The position numbers and the translations under genes were made by a program. Of a DNA stretch of 9,852 nucleotides, positions 1-5,679 are shown piece by piece. Positions within the stretch are counted from its first letter, which is position 1. Each line of letters starts with the position of its first letter. The notes beneath the pieces were generated by a model. It did not search any database, had not been told where the DNA came from, and worked only from the letters and a program-made list of their open reading frames with translations. Source of the DNA: Planctomycetota bacterium (GTDB lineage: Bacteria > Planctomycetota > Planctomycetia > Isosphaerales > Isosphaeraceae); assembly GCA_021807585.1 (NCBI GenBank), contig JAKBCQ010000038.1:1-9852 (forward strand), given 5' to 3'.

Positions 1-94
1 GTGAGCCGCATTATTATGTTTGCGATTATTGACCGATAAATCGGCCTGGTCGCCCGAGTTTACGAGAAGAGGCTCACCCGGAGGTTCGCCCTCC
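1..94. repeat. Edge-truncated palindromic (REP-like) repeat
   Basis: The first seven bases (GTGAGCC) are exactly complementary to 71-77 (GGCTCAC). A smaller hairpin, CCGA/TCGG, lies inside at 33-44. Directly after it, GGAGG (80-84) pairs with CCTCC (90-94) around a TTCGC loop. On the minus strand, 70-95 reads in one frame as WEGEPPGEP-like text. I recall such EGEPPGEP/GEAPAEP text as a product of interspersed intergenic repeats in planctomycete genomes. No start codon or ribosome binding site accompanies it, and an in-frame stop lies just upstream, so I call it a repeat and not a gene. The left border is unknown because the window begins here. The family assignment comes from memory and is uncertain. 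Confidence 0.4.
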
Positions 95-142
95 CATTCA
101 GAACATACTGATATCTAAATATTTAACATATGCTAGTTCTAT

Positions 143-171
143 TTGTAAATCGGCGCCGAAACCGGTAAAAT
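143..171 (+). promoter_or_regulatory. Possible sigma70-type promoter for the 461-2323 operon
   Basis: TTGTAA (143-148) and TAAAAT (166-171) are separated by 17 bp in the only AT-rich patch upstream of the first gene. The -10 matches the consensus at 5 of 6 positions and the -35 at 4 of 6. The spacer contains the perfect palindrome TCGGCGCCGA (150-159), which could be an operator. The implied leader to the start at 461 would be about 280 nt, unusually long, so the true promoter may lie closer to the gene. Confidence 0.25.
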
Positions 172-190
172 CGAGCCGATTGGGTTTCGG
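148..190. repeat. Crossing inverted repeats (H-type pseudoknot geometry)
   Basis: AATCGGC (148-154) is exactly complementary to GCCGATT (175-181). CCGAAACC (156-163) is exactly complementary to GGTTTCGG (183-190). The two pairings interleave, so as RNA they would form a 7-bp plus 8-bp H-type pseudoknot with one-base connectors at 155 and 182 and an 11-nt middle segment. The palindrome at 150-159 competes with this fold. Whether the region is transcribed is unknown. The feature overlaps the candidate promoter, so a protein-binding DNA site is an alternative reading. Confidence 0.4.
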
Positions 191-460
191 GAGCTACTCC
201 GGATAGCCTCTCAAAGTAAGATATAGCGTTGGTATGAATAGGCGCCATTCGCGATCGGAAGATAGCGGACTCGGCGTAGTGCGGCTCGCCTCAATAAGTT
301 TCCATCATTCCATTATCTAGCTTTGCACGCTTCCAAAATGCATGAGCCCTCTCCTCTTTCGCGGCGGGTCGATCTTGATCACAATCGTTATTGCGATGCT
401 TTCCCCGATCGCGATCAGGCGTGTTTTCCTTTTTGCTCGAAGAATCGTCTGGAGAGTGAT

Positions 461-1897
461 ATGACTTTTCGCTCACTTTCGCTTACGGCCGCCGCGTTGT
501 GGTTCATTTTCGCTCCGCGCCTTCGGTTCGAGGTTCAAGCCGCCGAGCCGAAGGGCGCGGCCGACGTTCGCCTCAAAGCGAGCGAACGTCGTGAACAAGG
601 GGGTTGGATTTATGTTCATTTAGAGGGATCGCCGAATTCGATCGGCTTTCAGCACGGTTATTTGCTCGCGAAGGAGATCGAGGATTTGCTTCGCGTGATC
701 AAGCCGTTCCAGGAGAAGACGACCGGGCGCGAATGGGCGTTTTATCGGCAAGCGTCGGAGACGATGCTTTGGAAAGGGATCGATCGCGAATATCAAGACG
801 AGATCGACGGGATCGTCATGGGATTGAACGCCCAGGGCGTTAAAGCCGATCGGTGGGATCTCGTCGCGCTCAACGCGCTTGAGGAATTACCCTATTATTA
901 TGCGCCTTGGCTTGATCAAAAGGAGGGGAAAAAGCCTTCGGCTCACGCACCCGGCAATTGTTCGGCGTTTATCGCGACGGGGAACGCGACCAAAGACCGA
1001 CGGATCGTGATGGGGCATAATTGTTGGACGAATTATGTAACGGGAAGTCGATGGAACATCGTCTTCGACGTGAAGCCCGAGCGCGGCAATCGGATTTTGA
1101 TGGACGGTTTGCCGGGGGTGATCGTCAGCGACGACGATTTTGCGATCAATTCGGCGGGGATGATGATCACCGAGACGACGATCACGCAATTTAACGGTTG
1201 GGATCCCGCGGGCAGGCCCGAGTTTTCGAGGGCTCGGAAGGCGATGCAATACGCGACATCGATCGACGAATTCGTGAAAATCATGGTTGCAGGAAACAAC
1301 GGCGGCTACGCCAACGATTGGCTGGTGGGCGATAACAAGACGGGCGAGATCGCGTTATTCGAGCTCGGGTTAGAACATTATATCGTTAAGCGTACCAAAG
1401 ACGGCGTGTACTTCGGCTCGAATTTCCCGGTCGACGACGAATTGGCGCGTACCGAGACGACGTTCGACGCGACGAAAAAGGAATCGTCTCCGCTTGCGCG
1501 GAAGACGCGCTGGGAACAGTTGATCAAGGAACGGTTCGGCAAGATCGACGTCGAGATCGCCGAAGAGATGGAATCGGATGATTACGACGTGATCACAGGA
1601 AAACATGAAGCGAACGAGAGGACGTTGTGCGGGATCGTCGAGGTTTCGCCGCGGGGCGTCCCCGAATGGGATTGGGGGCCGTTTTTTCCGGGGGGAACCG
1701 TGCAATCGAAGGTCGTCGACGGAAAAATGGCGGAACACATGAAGATATGGGCCGCGTTTGGTCACGCGAGCGGACCCGATTTCCACGTGTGTGAGTTTCT
1801 TAAGGAACATCCCGAATACGAATGGATGCGCGATCTGCTCGGCGACCTGAAAAAAGGCCCGTGGACGAAGTTCGAAGCAAGCAACTATTCCAAGTGA
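461..1897 (+). CDS. Secreted C45/phospholipase B-like Ntn-hydrolase
   Basis: This 478-residue exported protein looks like an N-terminal-nucleophile amidohydrolase of the C45/phospholipase B-like group. Members of this group self-cleave to expose a catalytic cysteine and then hydrolyse or transfer acyl-amide bonds; the substrate cannot be told here. Residues 1-27 form a Sec signal peptide with a probable cleavage site at VQA-A. GFQHG (62-66) matches the N-terminal family motif. NCSAF places the likely nucleophile at Cys167, followed by ATG and MGHNCW (184-189). Further family-like blocks are DGLPG, ETTI, NNGGYANDWL, GSNFP and NERTLCG. The reading frame stays open upstream to 323, but 461 is preferred because GGAGAG (451-456) precedes it and the signal peptide begins there. 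yjbQ follows after 12 bp. The family is fairly sure; PLB-like versus acyltransferase-like function is not. Confidence 0.85.
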   Translation: MTFRSLSLTAAALWFIFAPRLRFEVQAAEPKGAADVRLKASERREQGGWIYVHLEGSPNSIGFQHGYLLAKEIEDLLRVIKPFQEKTTGREWAFYRQASETMLWKGIDREYQDEIDGIVMGLNAQGVKADRWDLVALNALEELPYYYAPWLDQKEGKKPSAHAPGNCSAFIATGNATKDRRIVMGHNCWTNYVTGSRWNIVFDVKPERGNRILMDGLPGVIVSDDDFAINSAGMMITETTITQFNGWDPAGRPEFSRARKAMQYATSIDEFVKIMVAGNNGGYANDWLVGDNKTGEIALFELGLEHYIVKRTKDGVYFGSNFPVDDELARTETTFDATKKESSPLARKTRWEQLIKERFGKIDVEIAEEMESDDYDVITGKHEANERTLCGIVEVSPRGVPEWDWGPFFPGGTVQSKVVDGKMAEHMKIWAAFGHASGPDFHVCEFLKEHPEYEWMRDLLGDLKKGPWTKFEASNYSK

Positions 1898-1909
1898 ATC
1901 GATCTAAAA

Positions 1910-2323
1910 ATGTACTATTCCGAGAAAATCCAGGTCTCGACGCGCGGTCGGGGAACGTATGAGATCACCGATCAGGTCGATCGCGCGGTTCGGAGTTCGG
2001 CGGTCGCGCGGGGTATGTGCACGGTTTTTATTAAACATACGAGCGCGTCTTTGATTATTTGTGAGAACGCCGCGGCGGACGTGAGGCGCGATCTCGACGC
2101 GTTTTTGGCGCGGCTCGTTCCCGACGGCGACCCGCTTTTTCGCCATATCGACGAGGGGCTCGACGACATGCCTGCGCATATTCGTTCGATTCTCACGTGC
2201 TCGTCGATTTCGATTCCGGTCGAGGGGGGAAGGTGCGAACTCGGGACTTGGCAGGGGATCTTTCTGTATGAACATCGCGCAGCGCCGCATCGAAGAACAA
2301 TCACGGTTTCACTGATAAGCTGA
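1910..2323 (+). CDS. yjbQ: YjbQ family protein (UPF0047)
   Basis: This 137-residue protein belongs to the YjbQ/UPF0047 family, whose E. coli member is 138 residues and has been credited with weak thiamine-phosphate synthase activity. The physiological role of the family is still open. Diagnostic blocks are all present: KHTSASL (42-48), ENAAADVRRD (52-61), HIDEGLDDMPAH (79-90), SIPV (101-104) and LGTWQGIFLYEHR (111-123). His43, His79, His90 and His122 are likely ligands of the conserved polar pocket. It has no signal peptide and should be cytosolic, unlike the exported hydrolase encoded 12 bp upstream. The tight spacing suggests cotranscription. No clear Shine-Dalgarno sequence precedes the ATG, so its translation may depend on ribosomes finishing the upstream gene. 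Confidence 0.92.
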   Translation: MYYSEKIQVSTRGRGTYEITDQVDRAVRSSAVARGMCTVFIKHTSASLIICENAAADVRRDLDAFLARLVPDGDPLFRHIDEGLDDMPAHIRSILTCSSISIPVEGGRCELGTWQGIFLYEHRAAPHRRTITVSLIS

Positions 2324-2324
2324 T

Positions 2325-2354
2325 CAACGATCGACCTTGCGCCCGTTGTTTTTT
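2325..2354 (+). terminator. Weak candidate terminator after yjbQ
   Basis: CAACG (2325-2329) can pair with CGTTG (2344-2348) and is followed at once by six T residues (2349-2354). It begins two bases after the yjbQ stop codon. The stem is only 5 bp and the loop is 14 nt, so termination would be weak if it occurs. Confidence 0.3.
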
Positions 2355-2400
2355 ACTTATGAGGTTTTAACTTATGATGATTGTACTGAATTCTTAATCG
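2349..2400 (+). promoter_or_regulatory. AT-rich probable glnA promoter region with a direct repeat
   Basis: The octamer ACTTATGA occurs twice, at 2355-2362 and 2370-2377, each preceded by a TTTT run, giving a period of 15 bp. The second copy contains TATGAT (2373-2378), a 5 of 6 match to a -10 element. No convincing -35 lies at normal spacing, which would suit an activator-dependent promoter. I saw no sigma54 -24/-12 pair. The same octamer overlaps the -10 of the better promoter at 5579-5609. Confidence 0.3.
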
Positions 2401-2411
2401 GGATTGCCGGC

Positions 2412-2582
2412 GGAACCGCGGGAGCGACGGGCTTGGTTCCATGGACGAGCGACTGGTCGATTCGCGTTCGATCGGATAGAGTTTAGCCCGATCGTCGCGC
2501 GGATCGGGCGTCTCGGCGGTTGCGGCGAGCGGCTTTGATCGCGCTCACGTTGCTTGTCGCGGATTCGCCGCGATCGCGAGCG
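2412..2582 (+). other. Structured GC-rich leader of glnA
   Basis: The spacer between yjbQ and glnA is 325 bp and carries no supportable gene. It holds several exact inverted repeats: GGAACC/GGTTCC (2412-2417 with 2435-2440), GCCCGATC/GATCGGGC (2486-2493 with 2502-2509, 8-bp stem), and a two-tier hairpin of CGCTC/GAGCG (2542-2546 with 2578-2582) enclosing TCGCGG/CCGCGA (2557-2562 with 2568-2573). If transcription begins near 2385, these would sit in the glnA leader. It does not resemble the cyanobacterial glutamine riboswitch as far as I can judge. Base composition alone could create some of these stems. Confidence 0.35.
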
Positions 2583-2648
2583 GAATCGGATCGGCGGTCC
2601 CGCGATTATCGGGAAGATCGTTGAAGGATATCGAAAGGAACGTCGTCC

Positions 2649-4061
2649 GTGACTCCCAAAGAGGTTTTGGCGCAGATCAGGCAGCGCGAGGCGACGACGG
2701 TCGACCTTCGGTTTATGGATTTTCCCGGCGTTTGGCAGCATTTCTCGATTCCCGCCGACGCGCTGACCGAGGAGACTTTCGAGGAGGGGATCGGGTTCGA
2801 CGGATCGAGCGTCGTCGGCTGGCGCGCGATCAACGAGGCCGATTTGCTCGTCGTCCCTCAGCCTGAAACGGCTCTGATCGATCCCTTCACGGCTCGGCCG
2901 ACGCTGACGATGGTGTGCAACATCCTCGATCCGATCACGCATCAGGATTATTCCCGCGATCCGCGCAATATCGCTCGCAAAGCATATCATTACATGAAGA
3001 GCACGGGATTGGCGGACGAATGTTTATTCGCACCCGAGCTCGAGTTTTTCGTGTTCGACGACGCTCGGTTCGACCAGGCGGGGAATCACGCGTTTTATCA
3101 TGTCGATTCGGTCGAAGGGGCGTGGAATCGGGGCCGCGACGAGAAGCCGAACCTCGCGTACAAGCCGGGATCGGGGCTCGGTTATTTTCCCTGTCCGCCG
3201 ACCGACAGCCTGGCGGATCTTCGAACCGAGATGGCGCAGATCATGGCGGAGTGCGGGGTCGCGACGACGGCGCACTATCACGAGGTGGCGACGGGGGGAC
3301 AATGCGAGATCGACCTGCCGCCGCGTCCGCTCGTCGAGAGCGCCGATCAAGTGATGCTTGCGAAATACATCATTCGCAACGTGGCGCGGCGGGGCGGTAA
3401 GACCGCCACGTTCATCCCCAAGCCGCTCTTCGGCGACAACGGTTCGGGTATGCACACGCATTTTTCTTTATTACGTGACGGCGCGTCGATCTTCGCGGGA
3501 GACGGCTACGCGGGGCTGAGCGAGACGGGGATGTACGCGATCGGCGGGCTGATCAAGCACGCCGCGGCGTTGTGCGCGCTCGCGAATCCGACGACGAACA
3601 GCTACAAACGACTTGTCGATGGATTCGAGGCGCCGATCAAGCTTTCTTACAGCAGGCGCAATCGAGCCGCGATCGTGCGGATCCCGATTTACAACCCCGG
3701 GACGATGACGCGCCGGATCGAATACCGCTGCCCCGACGCCGCGGCGAACCCGTACCTGCTCTATTCGGCGATGCTGATGGCGGCGCTCGACGGCGTGCAA
3801 ACGAAAGCCGATCCCGGCGACCCTCTTGATAAAGATATCTACGATCTTCAACCCGAGGAGCTCGCCGAGGTTCCCGAAACTCCGCGTTCGCTCGAGGAAT
3901 CGCTCGAGGCGCTCCGGAACGACCACGAATTCCTCTTACGGGGAGACGTCTTCACCGCCGACGTCGTCGACACGTGGATCTGGTATAAGCTCAACCACGA
4001 GGTCGAGCCGCTGCGGCGTCGCCCGCATCCGTATGAATTTACGCTTTATTTTGATGTCTAA
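2649..4061 (+). CDS. glnA: Glutamine synthetase, class I
   Basis: This 470-residue enzyme ligates ammonia to glutamate using ATP and should form the cytosolic dodecamer typical of class I. The N-terminal beta-grasp part carries GFDGSS (49-54). The catalytic part shows PELEFF (129-134), HEVATGGQCEI (211-221), GSGMHTHFSL (265-274), the ATP-binding NPTTNSYKRL (313-322), NRAAIVRIP (338-346) and RRIEYRCPD (355-363). Tyr398 in DIYDLQPEE sits at the position adenylylated in E. coli, pointing to a GSI-beta type that adenylyltransferase could switch off. The start is GTG, with AAAGGAA (2634-2640) 8 nt upstream; the N-terminus MTPKEVL fits the family. It is preceded by a structured leader and faces lspA convergently. 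Nothing is truncated or missing. Confidence 0.97.
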   Translation: MTPKEVLAQIRQREATTVDLRFMDFPGVWQHFSIPADALTEETFEEGIGFDGSSVVGWRAINEADLLVVPQPETALIDPFTARPTLTMVCNILDPITHQDYSRDPRNIARKAYHYMKSTGLADECLFAPELEFFVFDDARFDQAGNHAFYHVDSVEGAWNRGRDEKPNLAYKPGSGLGYFPCPPTDSLADLRTEMAQIMAECGVATTAHYHEVATGGQCEIDLPPRPLVESADQVMLAKYIIRNVARRGGKTATFIPKPLFGDNGSGMHTHFSLLRDGASIFAGDGYAGLSETGMYAIGGLIKHAAALCALANPTTNSYKRLVDGFEAPIKLSYSRRNRAAIVRIPIYNPGTMTRRIEYRCPDAAANPYLLYSAMLMAALDGVQTKADPGDPLDKDIYDLQPEELAEVPETPRSLEESLEALRNDHEFLLRGDVFTADVVDTWIWYKLNHEVEPLRRRPHPYEFTLYFDV

Positions 4062-4130
4062 TGTTTATATTTTATTTTAACTGAGGCTTAGGCGTCGGGA
4101 GTTCGGGTTGTGGCGCGGCGGGTTCGGATT

Positions 4131-4173
4131 GAGCGTACGCTCCGCGATCGCGGTTCAATTCGCTTTGGAACCG
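4131..4173. repeat. Palindrome cluster between convergent glnA and lspA
   Basis: Three inverted repeats lie back to back in this 150-bp spacer: the perfect 12-bp palindrome GAGCGTACGCTC (4131-4142), the perfect 10-bp palindrome CGCGATCGCG (4143-4152), and CGGTTC/GAACCG (4151-4156 with 4168-4173). They lie between two convergent stop codons, where a bidirectional terminator would be expected. However, no T-tract follows on either strand. The AT-rich stretch at 4062-4080 lies before them on the glnA strand. Their function is unknown. Confidence 0.35.
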
Positions 4174-4212
4174 ACGTGAGGCGAGCCGCGATCGGCGCGG
4201 CGGGGATCGGTA

Positions 4213-4791
4213 TCAGGAGGTGATCTCGACCGTCGTGTTCGCCGCGATTTCACGATCGACGCCGACCGCGACGGGTTCGTCGTCGGGTTCGGGTCCGGGC
4301 CGAAGCGCCATCACCAGCAAAAACACCGCGCCGGCGACGAGCATGTTGTCGGCGAAATTGAAGATCGCGCAATCGAACCCGATCGAATCGACATGAAAGT
4401 GAACAAAATCTCGAACATGTCCTAACATCACACGATCGTAACCGTTGCCGATCGCTCCGGCGGTGATGAGCGCGAACGCCGCGGTGAGCCTGCCGTCGAC
4501 CGCGGCTTTGCGGACGAAGAGCCAGTAACAGATTGCGACCGCGGCGGCGAGCGAAAGGAGGGCGAAGACGAGGCTGCCGTGGGGGAGATTGCGTCCCAAA
4601 CCCCAGAGCGCGCCTTTGTTGTAACTGGTGTGGAGTTCAAGGATATCGGCGACGATTGCGCGGGGCGGGGACGGCGGCGGGCCGATCGAATCGAAAACGG
4701 CGTGTTTGGTGGCGAGGTCGAACGCGGCGCCGCCGCCTGCGATCGACCAGAAGAGCACCGAATGCCGCAAGGGAACCTTGACCGCGGTCAT
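4213..4791 (-). CDS. lspA: Lipoprotein signal peptidase (signal peptidase II)
   Basis: This 192-residue inner-membrane aspartic protease removes the signal peptide from prolipoproteins after the lipobox cysteine is diacylated. Conserved boxes appear in order: DLATK (25-29), YNKGALWG (57-64), AGAIGNGYDR (111-120), HVRDF (125-129) and FNFADN (144-149). The catalytic pair is expected to be Asp128 and Asp148. Hydrophobic segments near residues 11-27, 72-93, 101-118 and 149-163 give the usual four-helix layout. It is longer than the roughly 160-170 residues common in the family because of an acidic, Pro-rich tail after residue 164, and it has a Pro-rich stretch (38-43) in the first loop. Its ATG overlaps the stop codon of the upstream dksA-like gene as ATGA, so translation is probably coupled. 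Confidence 0.95.
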   Translation of the reverse strand: MTAVKVPLRHSVLFWSIAGGGAAFDLATKHAVFDSIGPPPSPPRAIVADILELHTSYNKGALWGLGRNLPHGSLVFALLSLAAAVAICYWLFVRKAAVDGRLTAAFALITAGAIGNGYDRVMLGHVRDFVHFHVDSIGFDCAIFNFADNMLVAGAVFLLVMALRPGPEPDDEPVAVGVDREIAANTTVEITS

Positions 4792-5174
4792 GCTCGACTC
4801 TCCATTTTACGAGCGCAGCCGATGCAGAGCGGGGTGTACGGCAACGCCTCGAGGCGTGATTTGCCGATTGCTCCTTCGCATTCCTCGCATCGACCGAACG
4901 TCCCTTGCTCGATTCGAACGAGCGCCTGTTCGATCTCGACGAGCGTCTCCTGCTCGTTTTCTATCAAACTCAATGTGAATTCTTGATCAAAATTGTCGGT
5001 ACCGACATCGGCGAGATGCATCGGTACGTTCGACAAATTACCCGATGCGTCGGGCTGATTGCGCTTCAAGGCTTCGTCGGTCATCTGGGCCAAATCGCCG
5101 CGAAATCGGGCGCGTAATTTGAGGAGAACCGAACGGAACGCGTCGATTTCCTCGTGTTTGAGCGAACTCGCCAT
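4788..5174 (-). CDS. TraR/DksA-type zinc-finger protein, degenerate tip motif
   Basis: This 128-residue cytosolic protein has the DksA layout: an N-terminal coiled coil and a C4 zinc finger (Cys96, Cys99, Cys117, Cys120; spacing C-x2-C-x17-C-x2-C, as in E. coli DksA). DksA relatives enter the RNA polymerase secondary channel and tune initiation. At the distances from Cys96 where DksA has Asp71, Asp74 and Ala76, this protein has His53, Asp56 and Gly58, so the DxxDxA tip is not intact and DksA-like activity is doubtful. A GTG at 5186 would add four residues, but ATG at 5174 is chosen because the Shine-Dalgarno sequence AAGGTGG (minus strand, 5188-5182) stands 7 nt upstream of it and overlaps the alternative start. 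It forms an operon with lspA through a 4-bp overlap. Confidence 0.9.
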   Translation of the reverse strand: MASSLKHEEIDAFRSVLLKLRARFRGDLAQMTDEALKRNQPDASGNLSNVPMHLADVGTDNFDQEFTLSLIENEQETLVEIEQALVRIEQGTFGRCEECEGAIGKSRLEALPYTPLCIGCARKMESRA

Positions 5175-5240
5175 GGAACGACCCACCTTCCGAAGCCTGA
5201 ATGTGCGTGCGAATCGAGGGCGTCTCGGGCGCGGCGAGAA

Positions 5241-5269
5241 ATCCTAGACCCGTCCATCCCGAACGTCAA
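5241..5269 (-). promoter_or_regulatory. Sigma70-type promoter for the dksA-like/lspA operon
   Basis: On the minus strand, TTGACG (5269-5264) and TAGGAT (5246-5241) are separated by 17 bp. The -35 matches the consensus at 5 of 6 positions and the -10 at 4 of 6. Transcription would start near 5234 and give a leader of about 60 nt before the ATG at 5174. No better pair was seen in the spacer on this strand. Confidence 0.5.
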
Positions 5270-5392
5270 TGCCGGACCCGCGCCGCCGAATACAATCGTT
5301 GGCCAAGCGCGTTCGCCGCGCGGATAACGTCTCGCGCGCGATCCAAACCCGCGTCTTCCACGTTCTTTACGATTCCTCGTTGAAACAAAGTG

Positions 5393-5446
5393 GGAAGCCG
5401 TAGCAATCGAGAGTATGCTCTCGAACGTGAGCGTTCAAGTGCTTCC
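5393..5446. other. Three-way-junction-like fold in the divergent spacer
   Basis: GGAAGC (5393-5398) pairs exactly with GCTTCC (5441-5446). Two hairpins lie inside this outer stem: TCGAGAG/CTCTCGA (5407-5413 with 5418-5424) with a TATG loop, and GAACG/CGTTC (5423-5427 with 5432-5436) with a TGAG loop. Trimming the first to GAGAG/CTCTC lets both form at once, abutting for coaxial stacking. It is not a tRNA: there is no 7-bp acceptor stem or correctly placed T-arm. It could be a small RNA, a DNA-level hairpin element or chance. The strand is undetermined. Confidence 0.35.
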
Positions 5447-5578
5447 GTCGGATCGCGACCGATCGAGCGCGTTCGCCGACGACTCGCGACCCCGTTTTTC
5501 CCAATCCCGACCGCCGAATCGCGCCGTGTATTTAAAACATGTTTGCATTTACATTGACGACGTCGCGGCGGTCGACGG

Positions 5579-5609
5579 TTGACGAACCAAGCCGTCCCCT
5601 ACTTATGAT
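5579..5609 (+). promoter_or_regulatory. Sigma70-type promoter for the 969-residue protein
   Basis: TTGACG (5579-5584) and TATGAT (5604-5609) are separated by 19 bp; each matches consensus at 5 of 6 positions. The start would be near 5616, giving a leader of about 64 nt before the TTG start at 5680. The spacer is one or two bases longer than optimal. ACTTATGA (5601-5608) overlaps the -10 and also occurs twice upstream of glnA. Confidence 0.45.
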
Positions 5610-5679
5610 AGAGACTGGACTTTTCTCGCAGCATCACGACGCGCAATCGTCGTCGATTCGTTGAAGGGAGCGGATCGCT

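Larger units (their letters stand above)
5175..5679. other. Divergent intergenic spacer (505 bp)
   Basis: No supportable reading frame lies between the dksA-like start and the 969-residue gene. The spacer holds the minus-strand promoter (5241-5269), the three-way fold (5393-5446), the AT-rich perfect palindrome AAACATGTTT (5535-5544), and the plus-strand promoter (5579-5609). The palindrome lies 34 bp upstream of that -35 element and could be an activator or repressor site. I see no function for the stretch 5270-5390. Confidence 0.5.

Noticed and set aside
1..77. Possible tRNA, because 7-bp arms are about 70 bp apart
   Set aside because: There is no T-loop GTTCRA ahead of the 3' arm, no D-arm, and position 8 is not T. 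A palindromic repeat explains it better.
323..460. In-frame upstream extension of the secreted hydrolase by 46 residues
   Set aside because: The extension is Cys/His/Asp-rich without family character and would bury the signal peptide. A Shine-Dalgarno-like GGAGAG and the signal peptide both point to 461.
291..476. Minus-strand 61-codon reading frame
   Set aside because: Low-complexity, Asp/Lys/Arg-rich translation with no recognisable features; it overlaps the upstream region and first codons of the hydrolase gene.
2394..2990. Minus-strand 198-codon frame overlapping the glnA leader and 5' end
   Set aside because: It is an antisense shadow of glnA codons with an Arg/Asp/Ile-heavy, non-protein-like composition.
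5175..5186. GTG start at 5186 for the dksA-like gene
   Set aside because: It overlaps the AAGGTGG Shine-Dalgarno sequence, which is correctly spaced for the ATG at 5174.
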